Source: Nitrobacter vulgaris (GTDB taxonomy: Bacteria; Pseudomonadota; Alphaproteobacteria; Rhizobiales; Xanthobacteraceae). From it: 64,000 bases of DNA. The stretch covers positions 124,001 to 188,000 of the forward strand of contig NZ_JAVDPZ010000005.1 of NCBI RefSeq assembly GCF_031453995.1. Reading direction: 5' to 3'. The stretch's first letter is position 1. Every line of letters starts with the position of its first letter. This document shows, piece after piece, positions 25,667-33,598 of the stretch. The position numbers were made by a program, and so were the translations under genes. The notes beneath the pieces are model-generated. The model searched no databases, was not told the DNA's origin, and worked only from the letters and a program-made list of their open reading frames with translations.

Positions 25667-25897
25667 TCAACAGCCGGAGCGGCCTTCTCCTTTTTCTTCG
25701 CCATGAGCCTTATCGTAGCACGCGGCCCTGATCCTATGGCCCTTGCCGTCGACGACGCGGCCGCGCTCGCAGATGAGCCTGTTGTACACGACGGAGTTGA
25801 AGACGCGGGTTGGAAAGCACGACACAGTGTCGCAGTCGGGGCATCGCTTGCCGCCGGCTCGTTAGCGCTGCTTGGTTGAGAAGTTATCGAATTCCAT
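25667..25897 (-). pseudogene. Small Cys-rich zinc-ribbon-like gene with in-frame TAA
   Basis: From ATG 25897 the frame reads MEFDNFSTKQR, meets TAA as codon 12 (25864-25862), and continues in the same frame RAGGKRCPDCDTVSCFPTRV ... LICERGRVVDGKGHRIRA, ending GRSGC at 25667. The C-x2-C-x4-C cluster and even codon use after the stop suggest a once-functional 75 aa metal-binding protein. Confidence 0.5.
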
Positions 25898-26023
25898 ACC
25901 GAGATTATTGCACGCTCCCGCTCCCCTATCGGGCAGGGATCCCGCTTCAAGCGGGAGAGGGGATGGCCGGGACGCTGCTAGTAGGGTAGGGAAGTGGTTC
26001 GTCTAGCCGAGATGAGGTGAGAG

Positions 26024-26425
26024 TTGCGTATCATACTTGTCCTCCTGTGGGGCATGCTCATGGGCTCCTGCAGCCCATCCGGGTCCGGCGAAAATCCGTG
26101 GGCGGGGTATGCGACCCATAAGGAAACGGGCCGGCTAGCATGGCGGCCGGTGAGCAAGGCCCGCTACGGCGCCTGCATCGATGCGACGCGCTGGGAAATG
26201 TCGAGCGAGAGCGCCGGCGCGGCCTCGTATCGTCCGCCCCTGGGTTGCGGGTATTCGGGCAACCAATACTGGCGCGTTTGGCTGGTGAACCAGTTGGCGG
26301 CCAATATGGACGACTTCGAATGCATTGCGCGCTTCTCTGACAAGGCTGCTGCGGCAGACGGCCATCGCTACAGCCCCGTGCTCAATGGTTTCCCGCGCGA
26401 GACCGAAAGTTATCGATGCGAGTAG
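26024..26425 (+). CDS. Putative lipoprotein
   Basis: 133 aa from TTG 26024 (or ATG 26054). The N-terminus IILVLLWGMLMGSCSPSG resembles a lipoprotein signal with Cys at about 16. The mature part has several Trp, Tyr and four further Cys (ACIDATRWEM, LGCGYSG, FECIARF, YRCE), suggesting two disulfides in the periplasm. No family recognised. GAGGTGAGAG precedes the start. Codon use is very GC-rich, like the genes to 29.8 kb. Confidence 0.6.
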   Translation: MRIILVLLWGMLMGSCSPSGSGENPWAGYATHKETGRLAWRPVSKARYGACIDATRWEMSSESAGAASYRPPLGCGYSGNQYWRVWLVNQLAANMDDFECIARFSDKAAAADGHRYSPVLNGFPRETESYRCE

Positions 26426-26678
26426 TGCTTAGTCTTCCCACCCTTGCGGCCCGCCTTCGCCGCTCGCTTCGGACCATGTGCGAAATTGCCCGGTTGTTCT
26501 TCTTGCCCTGCGCCCGTCCGCGATAAGCGAGAAATTCTGATACGGCTCTAAAGAGCAAGTACGATCCGAACCATAGCGCAAAATACCAGCCATCTGCGTA
26601 AACGAGAAGAATACTGAAGACGCCAGAGCCCGCGAATTCGAAATTTGTTCTGGTGCGCCGAGTGAAGAAGTCCCGCAT
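26382..26678 (-). CDS. Small membrane protein, downstream of TM2 gene
   Basis: 98 aa from ATG 26678, which lies one base after the stop of the TM2-domain gene, so the two form an operon. Two hydrophobic segments (about 17-32 and 33-50) and a very basic C-terminal half (RGRAQGKKNNR, RSERRRRAAR). The last 15 codons overlap the end of the convergent lipoprotein gene, so the true C-terminus could be in another frame. Confidence 0.45.
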   Translation of the reverse strand: MRDFFTRRTRTNFEFAGSGVFSILLVYADGWYFALWFGSYLLFRAVSEFLAYRGRAQGKKNNRAISHMVRSERRRRAARVGRLSTTRIDNFRSRAGNH

Positions 26679-26679
26679 G

Positions 26680-26967
26680 CTAGTTATCCCAGCGGGTAAT
26701 CCTGCGGCCCATGCCATCCTTGCAATTGCCGCACAGGATAGCGATCCAGTCGACTAAGACCCACGGCCCGGATACCAGCATGCCGACGACCGTGATCGAG
26801 AGCACGAGCTGAGCGATCGCGGTGCCGGTCTTACCGAATTAGAAGCCGTGCGCCCCGAACATGCCCAGGAAGAACGCGAGCAGGAAAGTGACCAGGCGCG
26901 ACTTGCGGCTTGCCGGCGAGTAGAAAACGCCCGGCCAGCTAGTGTCCGAATACTCGGTTGAATGCAT
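26680..26967 (-). pseudogene. TM2-domain membrane protein with in-frame TAA
   Basis: The frame from ATG 26967 codes for a TM2-domain protein of 95 residues: SRKSRLVTFLLAFFLGMFGAHGF, then TAA (26841-26839), then FGKTGTAIAQLVLSI and LVDWIAIL. The stop sits exactly where the domain has its conserved Tyr (GAH-F-Y-G). A C to A change of TAC would explain it. TM2 proteins are two-helix membrane proteins of unknown role. Ends one base before the next ATG. Confidence 0.7.
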
Positions 26968-27197
26968 AAACTAGGTGAGATCAATTCATAAGCGCCCTGC
27001 GAACCTTAGCGCCTGTATAGCACTCACGACCGCTCGTTAAGCGCGAGCATGGGGATAAGCGTCGGGAGAGGGGGACAGAGGCCGCAGCGGCGCTTCGAGA
27101 TCTGTCACGGCGAGCGTGAACCGGCGCCTCGCAGGTTGCTATTGATGACAAGGCGCAGCATGATGCCCCGACTGCATACCTCAGGAGGGCGAGCAAT

Positions 27198-27332
27198 ATG
27201 ACTAGCATCGAGACAAGCTGGGTTGTCGGTATTGCGCTCATCGTGGTGCTGGTCCTAATTACTGCTAGTGGGCGTGGCACGCATTATAAGCCCACGAGCC
27301 CGCCGGCAGCCTCAACGCAAACGCAGCACTAG
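27198..27332 (+). CDS. Tiny single-pass membrane protein
   Basis: 44 aa, MTSIETSWVVG then one membrane helix (about 8-25, VGIALIVVLVLITAS) and a short Pro/Thr-rich tail. AGGAGGG lies ten bases before ATG 27198, a near-perfect ribosome site. Unknown function. Confidence 0.6.
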   Translation: MTSIETSWVVGIALIVVLVLITASGRGTHYKPTSPPAASTQTQH

Positions 27333-27421
27333 TAGGCGCAAAAGAAAACCCCTTAGCTCGCGGGCGCGGACGGCTTCCCTCGGCACTTAGCTCTTAGTCT
27401 AAGCCGACGCTTTGCGCGCTA

Positions 27422-27553
27422 TCACCGTTTCTTTCGGAACGGGATGATGCGGCACTTGTCCGGCTCATTCCGCCTTTCATCTTCCAGCGCCTTTTCTGGG
27501 TCCCGCTTGGGTTCCGGCGGCGGGAAGTTCGAGCTGCTGTTATCGCTGCCCAT
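27422..27553 (-). CDS. Tiny charged hypothetical protein
   Basis: 43 aa, beginning MGSDNSSSNFPPPEPKRDPE and ending IIPFRKKR; Pro/Lys/Glu-rich and probably disordered. AGGAGA lies nine bases before ATG 27553, and a consensus stress promoter lies 30 bases upstream, which together argue for a real gene. Function unknown. Confidence 0.6.
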   Translation of the reverse strand: MGSDNSSSNFPPPEPKRDPEKALEDERRNEPDKCRIIPFRKKR

Positions 27554-27582
27554 TGCAAGGTCTCCTTTTCGCTGATGGCAAG

Positions 27583-27607
27583 AACATGGGCGCCTCGCGC
27601 GCGTTCC
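27583..27607 (-). promoter_or_regulatory. sigma-EcfG-type promoter
   Basis: Minus strand GGAAC at 27607-27603, 17 bases, GTT at 27585-27583, ahead of the 43 aa gene. Confidence 0.6.
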
Positions 27608-27727
27608 TAAGGGGCCGCATCCGCGACAAAAGCACGCGCCAACCTACGGTGGTAAGCCGCATGCGATGCGAATTGAACTTTGCGCGCGCTCGCGCATTAC
27701 CGGCGCACACGAAGCATGGAGAGTTCG

Positions 27728-27910
27728 ATGTCAAACCCGAACGACAAGGTAGACCACAGCTCGAAGGCGCCGCTGAAGTCCGATATGAAGGCCGGCGTAC
27801 AGCCCAACCAGCAGCCGGGCGTGAAGATTCCGAAGAAGGATGATGAGAAGGACGAGAAGAACAAGGGCGAGGGGTCCTCGGGCACCGGCGAGGGCGAGAG
27901 CTACAGCTGA
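27728..27910 (+). CDS. Small hydrophilic Lys/Asp/Glu-rich protein
   Basis: 60 aa, MSNPNDKVDHSSKAPLKSDM followed by PKKDDEKDEKNKGEG and a Gly/Ser tail. Strongly hydrophilic and likely disordered, resembling hydrophilin-type desiccation proteins in composition only. GGAGAG precedes ATG 27728. A good terminator follows 19 bases after the stop. Confidence 0.65.
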   Translation: MSNPNDKVDHSSKAPLKSDMKAGVQPNQQPGVKIPKKDDEKDEKNKGEGSSGTGEGESYS

Positions 27911-27929
27911 TTGGTTCGCGCGCGAATTG

Positions 27930-27956
27930 GCCGCCGGCTCCGCAAGAGCTGGCGGC
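27930..27956 (+). terminator. Rho-independent-type terminator
   Basis: An 11 bp stem (27930-27940 with 27946-27956, one G-T pair), 5 base loop, followed by TTTGCTTTG. Ends the small hydrophilic protein gene; could also end the convergent gene. Confidence 0.7.
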
Positions 27957-27979
27957 TTTGCTTTGTCACTGCGGCCCGA

Positions 27980-28483
27980 CTAGCAAACCGCGGCGATGGG
28001 AACGACTGAGACGAGCTTCCTCCTGCTGTCGTACACGCTGACGCTCCAGCCCCTGACCGCCAATTCGGGCATCCGCTCGAGCATCTCGCGCGCGATCTCG
28101 CTCCCGAAGCTGACCGCTTGGTGCTCCGACTCCCACGGGACCTCGATGAGGTCCGATTCGTACTGGGAAAGGTCCGTAATGCTGTAACTGAAGGTCGCCA
28201 TCGCCGCAGACTGAATGCCTTCGGATTCCGATCGTTCCATCGGCGCCGGCTGACAGAATGACGCAGGCGCGCTTGCTAAAAAAAGAAGGCCAAGCGGCCC
28301 TCGGGTCTTCTTCGCCATTGCGTTCCTGCTGTCGCGGATGCGGCCGGCCTCTTTGTGGAACGCGGCCATGTCCCGCGACAGGTAGCCCTTGGTGTGCGAG
28401 CTCTCTATGTCGGAGAAGGTGCTATCGAGCTGCATGATGAGGTCCTCCAGCCGCGTGACGTACGCGCGGTTGATGCGGGGCAC
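27980..28483 (-). CDS. Hypothetical protein with DUF6894-like C-terminal part
   Basis: 167 aa from GTG 28483. The N-terminal 55 residues (INRAYVTRLEDLIMQLDSTF) are helical; a hydrophobic stretch follows (GPLGLLFLASAPASF). The C-terminal 75 residues (ATFSYSITDLSQYESD ... GWSVSVYDSRRKLVSVVPI) have the shape of DUF6894, a small alpha/beta domain. A Met at about residue 94 would start that domain alone, so two genes may be fused or joined by error. It starts two bases after the DUF3768 stop. Confidence 0.55.
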   Translation of the reverse strand: MPRINRAYVTRLEDLIMQLDSTFSDIESSHTKGYLSRDMAAFHKEAGRIRDSRNAMAKKTRGPLGLLFLASAPASFCQPAPMERSESEGIQSAAMATFSYSITDLSQYESDLIEVPWESEHQAVSFGSEIAREMLERMPELAVRGWSVSVYDSRRKLVSVVPIAAVC

Positions 28484-28484
28484 G

Positions 28485-28763
28485 TCAGTATTCCGAGGAA
28501 CGTGCTATCGTGAGCACGCGGACCGTCTTCGCTTCGTCCGCCGGGTCCTCGCTCCCGTGCTCCATGTTGGGCGCGTAGTAGTCGATCTTGCCGAAGTACG
28601 TTTCGCCGTCCACCTTGACGGACACGAAGTCATGCTCGCCGTGGGGGTCGTTGTCCCCGTTGAACGGGCCGAAGAGCCTGACGGACGTCAGCACCCCGTT
28701 CCTCCTGTTCGTCGGCACAGCGCGGCCACCGTCGACATCCCATCCACCCAATGGTGATCGCAT
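28485..28763 (-). CDS. DUF3768 protein, N-terminally shortened
   Basis: 92 aa. The C-terminal half is clearly DUF3768: DNDPHGEHDFVSVKVDGE, FGKIDYYAPNMEHGSEDPA, ending RVLTIARSSEY. Family members usually have about 30-40 more residues before this; here only VLTSVRLFGPF remains. The start overlaps the divergent DUF2231 gene by 13 bases, so both genes may have lost N-terminal sequence at this junction. Role unknown (often on plasmids). Confidence 0.65.
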   Translation of the reverse strand: MRSPLGGWDVDGGRAVPTNRRNGVLTSVRLFGPFNGDNDPHGEHDFVSVKVDGETYFGKIDYYAPNMEHGSEDPADEAKTVRVLTIARSSEY

Positions 28764-29143
28764 TCCCCATCGCCTGCTTCGTTTTCGCCTTCGCTTCAGA
28801 CATCGCCTTCTACGCGACCTCAAATGAGTTCTGGGCGACGTCCTCGTTCTGGCTCCTCAGCGTTGGGCTCATTACGGCCGCGGTCGCCGCCGTAACCGGC
28901 CTTGTCGAAGTGTTTGGCGACAACCGCGTCCGCGACCTGTCCGACACGCGGGTGCACGCAGTCAGCAACGGCATCGCGCTGCTGCTCGCGCTCTTTAACT
29001 GGTATTCGAGGTTCGAGCATGGCAGCTCCGCCGTAGTGCCGACTGGCATGGTCCTCTCGGGCATCGTCGTCCTCGTGCTTATATTCGCCGGCTGGAAGGG
29101 CGGCGAAATGGTGTTCCGACACCGCGTAGGCGTGGCCGACTAG
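28751..29143 (+). CDS. DUF2231 membrane protein
   Basis: 130 aa, four predicted membrane helices. The family pattern IAFPIACFVFAFASDIAFY, FWATSSFWLL, RVHAVSNGIALLLALFNWYSRF is clear. The codons just before ATG 28751 spell HP-IHP, matching the HP--HPM usually found at the true N-terminus, so the protein probably began further upstream before rearrangement with the DUF3768 gene. Function unknown, possibly heme- or metal-related membrane protein. A strong terminator follows. Confidence 0.7.
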   Translation: MVIAFPIACFVFAFASDIAFYATSNEFWATSSFWLLSVGLITAAVAAVTGLVEVFGDNRVRDLSDTRVHAVSNGIALLLALFNWYSRFEHGSSAVVPTGMVLSGIVVLVLIFAGWKGGEMVFRHRVGVAD

Positions 29144-29185
29144 AGGCGAAGCTTTTCCAAGCAGCCTTGCATGCATTCAAGCGAT

Positions 29186-29208
29186 GAAACCCCCGTACTG
29201 CGGGGGTT
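29186..29208 (+). terminator. Strong rho-independent terminator
   Basis: A 9 bp stem AAACCCCCG / CGGGGGTTT with 5 base loop, T-rich on both sides, so probably works in both directions. Ends the DUF2231 gene. Confidence 0.85.
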
Positions 29209-29471
29209 TTCATCATTTTGTCTCAACCCTGCCAATCGCCTCGCAGAGTTTATGTTTGTCAGCAGAATGGCGCGCGGCAAGAGATGAAAGAAGCAGCGAA
29301 CCGGGCGCGAAGCTTAGGAACGAGAGACTTTTAACGGAATTATTCTGCAGGCGGCGGCGGTCTCCTGCCGGCGGCTGGCACGGTCCGGTTTCTTTTTATG
29401 CACCCAGGAGTTCGGACCGTGCCTCACGTGGTCCTGCATGACCCTTCGCAGCGCTTCCGATAACGGCGCGC
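29209..29471. other. Gap without supported gene
   Basis: Non-coding sequence between the terminator and the stress promoter of the tiny membrane protein pair. Confidence 0.4.
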
Positions 29472-29496
29472 GGAACGATCGCTCGCTGAAGGTGTT
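29472..29496 (+). promoter_or_regulatory. sigma-EcfG-type promoter
   Basis: GGAAC at 29472-29476, 17 bases, GTT at 29494-29496, 61 bases ahead of the first of two overlapping tiny membrane protein genes. Confidence 0.6.
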
Positions 29497-29557
29497 CAAC
29501 TTCTGACTGAAGCGGAGAAAGCTGCATCCGCTTAGCACAAATCTCGGGAGAACTGAC

Positions 29558-29716
29558 ATGGCAAGAATGGAAGACGGACATATTGTCGAGACTGCGATGG
29601 AAGCGCGCGGCGCGGAGCGCGGCCCCACTGTACGCAACGTCCTGGTTGCGGGCACGGCTCTGGTGATCGCGGCCTTCGTGGTCGTCTACATCGTGTATTT
29701 TGGAGGCGGACAGTGA
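29558..29716 (+). CDS. Tiny single-pass membrane protein
   Basis: 52 aa. A charged N-terminal half (ARMEDGHIVETAMEARGAER) precedes one membrane helix (about 27-46, VLVAGTALVIAAFVVVYIVY). GGGAG precedes ATG 29558. Its TGA overlaps the ATG of the next gene (ATG within TGATG), so the two are translated together. Function unknown. Confidence 0.65.
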   Translation: MARMEDGHIVETAMEARGAERGPTVRNVLVAGTALVIAAFVVVYIVYFGGGQ

Positions 29717-29796
29717 TGGGACGCGGACTCCTGCTCTGGCTCGTTGGCGTGCCGATACCCGTAATCCTTCTGCTGTGGCTGTTCTTCGGCCGCTAA
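29716..29796 (+). CDS. 26-residue membrane peptide
   Basis: A single membrane helix with minimal ends (MGRGLLLWLVGVPIPVILLL, ending WLFFGR). Tiny proteins of this exact style are widespread in alphaproteobacteria (from memory). Coupled to the preceding gene by a one-base overlap. It may act as a regulator of a membrane partner; none is known. Confidence 0.65.
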   Translation: MGRGLLLWLVGVPIPVILLLWLFFGR

Positions 29797-29901
29797 CTCC
29801 CCCGACAGAAAATTGCCCGCCGCAGCGGCCTTTTGCCGTACGAAAACCAAAACGCGGTCGCGAGGGCAGTTAGTCTTCTTCAAATCACAAAGGAGAATTC
29901 C

Positions 29902-30279
29902 ATGGTTATTGAAGGAAGAGAGACAAGCACAATGATCGGCAGCGATAAGGTGGAAGGGACCGGCGTCTACGGCCCCGACAACCAGAAGATCGGCGAGATT
30001 GAGCGCGTCATGATCGAGAAAACGAGCGGGCGCGTGTCGTACGCGGTTCTCGGCTTCGGCGGCTTCCTCGGTATCGGCAACGACCACTATCCGCTTCCAT
30101 GGGATAGTTTGAAGTATGACACTGAAGTTGGAGGGTACCGGATGGGTGTCACCGCGGACCATCTCGAGAACGCTCCGAAGTATCAGGACGAGAGCAGCTG
30201 GAATTGGGACGAGCCTGGCCGCACCAAATCAGTCGACGACTACTATGGCCCCCGCGTTACTCATTCGGCGCTCGGATAA
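29902..30279 (+). CDS. PRC-barrel domain protein
   Basis: 125 aa cytoplasmic PRC-barrel protein (barrel about 12-90: GTGVYGPDNQKIGEIERVMI, SYAVLGFGGFLGIGNDHYPLPW). The family includes stress-related proteins and a domain of photosynthetic reaction centre H; the ligand is unknown. AGGAG lies seven bases before ATG 29902; the track of upstream codons from 29833 lacks this. A second, secreted PRC-barrel protein is at 43928-44347. No stress promoter of the standard form is visible here. Confidence 0.85.
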   Translation: MVIEGRETSTMIGSDKVEGTGVYGPDNQKIGEIERVMIEKTSGRVSYAVLGFGGFLGIGNDHYPLPWDSLKYDTEVGGYRMGVTADHLENAPKYQDESSWNWDEPGRTKSVDDYYGPRVTHSALG

Positions 30280-30460
30280 ACAAGAAGCCCCGCTTTTGAC
30301 CTTAGCAAGCTGAGCCGGTATTCGCCAGCTCAGCGAGGACAAGACTAGTTGGAAAAAGGCCTGCTTTCCGCCGGCTGACAAGCGCCAGCAGCGGCTGCAG
30401 ATCAATTACCGTTTTTGGCGCTATAAATCATCCCACTCCCCACCTCCCATTCAGCAGCCT

Positions 30461-31966
30461 TTATTCCTTGACTTCGCCAAGTGGTCCTATGGCAGGAGCA
30501 TTGATCGGACATCCATCCACGCTGAACATCGAGCCGTGACAAGGGCAATCCCAACAAGTCTCGAAACTGTTGAAGTGCAGGTGGCAGCCGACATGGCTGC
30601 AGGATGCGGAGTTGAGATGCAGGCCGCCATTAGAGTCGCGGTACGCGGCAAGCTTTTCGAGGCCGTGCCGGACGATTGCGCCATGCCCGGGTTTAAGCTC
30701 GTCGAGTGAGCCAATTTCTCCCGGCGCAACGTATTCAGCAAAGCTTCTGATCGCTGTTATATTTTCCGTAACAAAGTTTTTTGCCGCTTTGAGCGGAATT
30801 CGGCCGGGCGCATACAGATCCTTCCATGGATGATCTTCGCCGAGAATAAGACCCGTGTTTAGCATCGCGCCCATGACGCCATGGGTTAATCCCTGGCCTG
30901 AGTCGCCCATAGCGACATAAATATTGCTGCCCCCGGGATCGCGGCCGATAAAGCCAGCATAATCGACTGTTTCCAGCACCTGCCCGGACCAACGATGGGT
31001 CTCTTTTTTCAGCGCCGGGATCAGGCTGCGCGCCCAAGCCTCAAGCTTTCCAAAGCGAATGTCAGCATCATCTGCCGTTGCGCTCTTATGGTCTTCACCA
31101 CCGACCAACACAAAATCGGTTTGTCCTGGGCCCGGCTGAAGCCGCACGTAATGATAAGGATTTTCCGTGTCCCAGTAGAGCGCATCGGGCAACACTCCGC
31201 GTTCGATTTCAAACGCCATGACATAGGTTCTATACGGCGCGGTCTTGGTGTGAATGGCGAAGCGGTCCGAGATCGATGAGTTGGTGGCGACAACCGCGTG
31301 CTTTGCGCGAATAACGCCCCGGGCCGTCTTAACCGTGACGATGCCGTCTTTCTCCCCGACTTCTCCAACCGGACTGTTCGCGAAAAAGGTAACGCTGTTC
31401 TCTTCACAGGCCTTCGCCACCCCCGCGAGGTATTTGAGCGGGTGGAAAGCCGCCTGTCTCGCATAGCGCAAAACATAGCGGTTCTCGCATCCGTTAAACG
31501 GCATACCTTTGAGCCGGTCCACTGGCGCTCCGACCTCGCGGACCGCGTCGAGCTCCTTTTCGATGATGTCGGCCGGCATACCGCGACCCTGGAACAGGTA
31601 GCCATCCAGCCTTCGGAAATCGCAGTCGATGTTCTCATTTTTCTGAATCTCTTCGATACGGTTCACAGCTGCTGCCTGGCTGTCGCAGAAGAGCTTTGTG
31701 GCTTCGAGCCCCTTGAGACTGACCATCTCGCTTACGAGATCGTCGCATAAAGGTGCCAGGTGCGCGGATGTCCGGGACGTCATACCACCCGCAATGCGAC
31801 CGCGGTCGATCACGATAACCGACTTACCGCGCTTGCAGAGTTCGTAGGCTGTTGAAATGCCGGCAATCCCTGATCCTATCACTGCAACATCGCACTCTGT
31901 CTCCCCAACCAGCGATTCGGCGGTAGGCATTACGTCAACATCCATCCATATCGAGGTGCTGGTCAT
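30461..31966 (-). CDS. FAD-dependent oxidoreductase with C-terminal Rieske domain
   Basis: 501 aa. The FAD-binding amine-oxidase/DAO part starts with VIGSGIAGISTAYEL (about 29-43) and ends near 390. The C-terminal 100 residues are a Rieske [2Fe-2S] domain: CSHVGC (C-x-H) and CPCHGSMF (C-x2-H). The domain pair suggests electron transfer from substrate through FAD to the cluster; the substrate is unknown. GGGAG lies seven bases before ATG 31966, which I prefer to a start four codons upstream. A full-consensus stress promoter lies 21 bases upstream. Single gene. Confidence 0.9.
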   Translation of the reverse strand: MTSTSIWMDVDVMPTAESLVGETECDVAVIGSGIAGISTAYELCKRGKSVIVIDRGRIAGGMTSRTSAHLAPLCDDLVSEMVSLKGLEATKLFCDSQAAAVNRIEEIQKNENIDCDFRRLDGYLFQGRGMPADIIEKELDAVREVGAPVDRLKGMPFNGCENRYVLRYARQAAFHPLKYLAGVAKACEENSVTFFANSPVGEVGEKDGIVTVKTARGVIRAKHAVVATNSSISDRFAIHTKTAPYRTYVMAFEIERGVLPDALYWDTENPYHYVRLQPGPGQTDFVLVGGEDHKSATADDADIRFGKLEAWARSLIPALKKETHRWSGQVLETVDYAGFIGRDPGGSNIYVAMGDSGQGLTHGVMGAMLNTGLILGEDHPWKDLYAPGRIPLKAAKNFVTENITAIRSFAEYVAPGEIGSLDELKPGHGAIVRHGLEKLAAYRDSNGGLHLNSASCSHVGCHLHFNSFETCWDCPCHGSMFSVDGCPINAPAIGPLGEVKE

Positions 31967-31986
31967 GAAAACTCCCAAACGTTGAA

Positions 31987-32012
31987 AACGTCCGCTCTCC
32001 TGTCAGAGTTCC
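31987..32012 (-). promoter_or_regulatory. sigma-EcfG-type promoter
   Basis: Minus strand GGAAC at 32012-32008, 17 bases, CGTT at 31990-31987: full consensus. Upstream of the FAD-Rieske gene. Confidence 0.65.
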
Positions 32013-32461
32013 AATTGAGGGGCCTCATCCTTGACATCCTTCAGCCGACCGAGAATCGCGGTCTAATCGTTCAGGACGCTCGCGAGCTTCAGCGAAGGCC
32101 AAACGAGGCATCGCAGCTAAGCTCTGGATACGCGTTGGGACCAGGGGACAAGTGAGCCGGCTTGTCTCGGCGGTTCTCGGCGGCCGCTCCCGCCCCGGGA
32201 TTGCATATGTGATCGTCCCCATCGCAAGTCTTGGAGCGAAGTTGTTCGCGTGATAAACGAAGCATCTGAATTCGAACCCAGAGTCATTCGCGGTTGCCGA
32301 CATGTGAAAGGCTCATGTCACGAATGTTCACGCTAGTTTTTCGTCCCCGAAAGACTGGGCCGGTCGCATGGCGGTGATACTAACAAGCTCGGGCGGAATG
32401 AGACGTTTCCACGGGAGACCTCCATTTCACAGACCGCAGAATGCCTCAATCCAATGACTGA
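32013..32461. other. Gap without supported gene
   Basis: Short frames at 32025-32303 (minus) have no support. Nothing else seen. Confidence 0.4.
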
Positions 32462-33576
32462 TCAGAGTGTTTGCGGAGCGCCTAAGGTGTCTGCCATTCG
32501 TGCGCCACGCATCCCCATCGGTTTCGGTTTGCCGGTCGTGGTATCGAACGTCGTTTGATGCTCCATTTCCGCGTCCAACTCTGCCCCCAGCAAGATCAGG
32601 ATCGCCGAGATCCAAAGCCAAGTCATGAATCCGACGGCTGCGCCGAGCGAGCCGTAGGTTTCGTTGAACTTGCCGAAATTCGCTGCAGGGCCGAAGCGGC
32701 AAGCCAGGCCAGCGTAGCGATGGTGCTGCCCCAACTGATCCACCTCCAACGCGGCGTTTGCCGGCTGGGGCCAAATCGATACATGCACGCCAGGACGAGC
32801 GCCAAGCCAACAAACATGGCCGGCCATCTCATGATACGAACGAGGAAATCGGCGGCATCCGAAAGCCAAAGATAGTTCAGGAAAATCGGGATAACCACAA
32901 CGCCGCCGAGCGCAGCAAGGATGAATGCGATGCCTGCGATCGTGAACGTCAGTGATATCGCGTTGAGCTTGATATAGCCGCGCTTTTCCTGCTCGCCATA
33001 GATGATGTTCAACGTATCGAACATTGATTTCATTGCGGCGTTCGCGCTCCACAGGGAAACGGAAAGCGCGATCATGAAGGTGAAGCCAAGACTCTGAGAA
33101 CTCTTCGAACTTAGCCGCGTGAGCTGTTCACGCGCCACATCTATCGCGCCGCTCGGCACCACGCTGGACAACTCATCGAGATGTTTCGCGATGCCGATGG
33201 GATCGGAAAACAGGCCATAGATGGCGACAAGCGCCGCGAGGGCAGGGAAGATTGCGAGAATGCTGTAATATGTTACGCCAGCGGCCAAGGACAGGATGCG
33301 ATGCTCGCCTATATTCGCATACACCCGGAGAAAAATGTCCTTCCATCCTTTGACGGAGATTTCGGAAGGAGATTGTGCGTGGCGGCCGCGATCGTCGGCC
33401 TCGGCCGCGAGAGTTCCAGGCGATACATTCCGGCGTGATGCGCCAAGCGGCGGCTTCTTGTTGTTTTGCGTAAAAGACCGCTTCAGGACAATGATAGCCA
33501 GGATACCGAACATTGTCGCGACGAGCCCTGCTTCGCTGTCCAGCAATTGGTTAGATCTTCGCTCTGAAACAGCCAT
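32462..33576 (-). pseudogene. YihY/BrkB-type membrane protein, frameshifted
   Basis: The first frame (from 33576) holds most of a YihY family protein: LSLAAGVTYYSILAIFPALA, then LTRLSSKSSQSLGFTFMIAL and WRWISWGSTIATLAWLA. After ASAL near 32697 a neighbouring frame continues AANFGKFNETYGSLGAAVGF and MTWLWISAILILLGAELDAE, ending at 32462. So about 370 residues are split by one small deletion. Six membrane helices in all. The family is an inner-membrane protein of unknown role, once called ribonuclease BN by error. An N-terminal extra segment of about 75 residues precedes the core. Confidence 0.8.
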
Positions 33577-33598
33577 CAGTGGCTCACTGTCACTCAGA

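Noticed and set aside
25483..25950. 155 aa minus-strand ORF
   Set aside because: Overlaps the end of the real exported-protein gene and has Ser/Ala-rich shadow composition; the neighbouring frame with the Cys cluster is the better reading.
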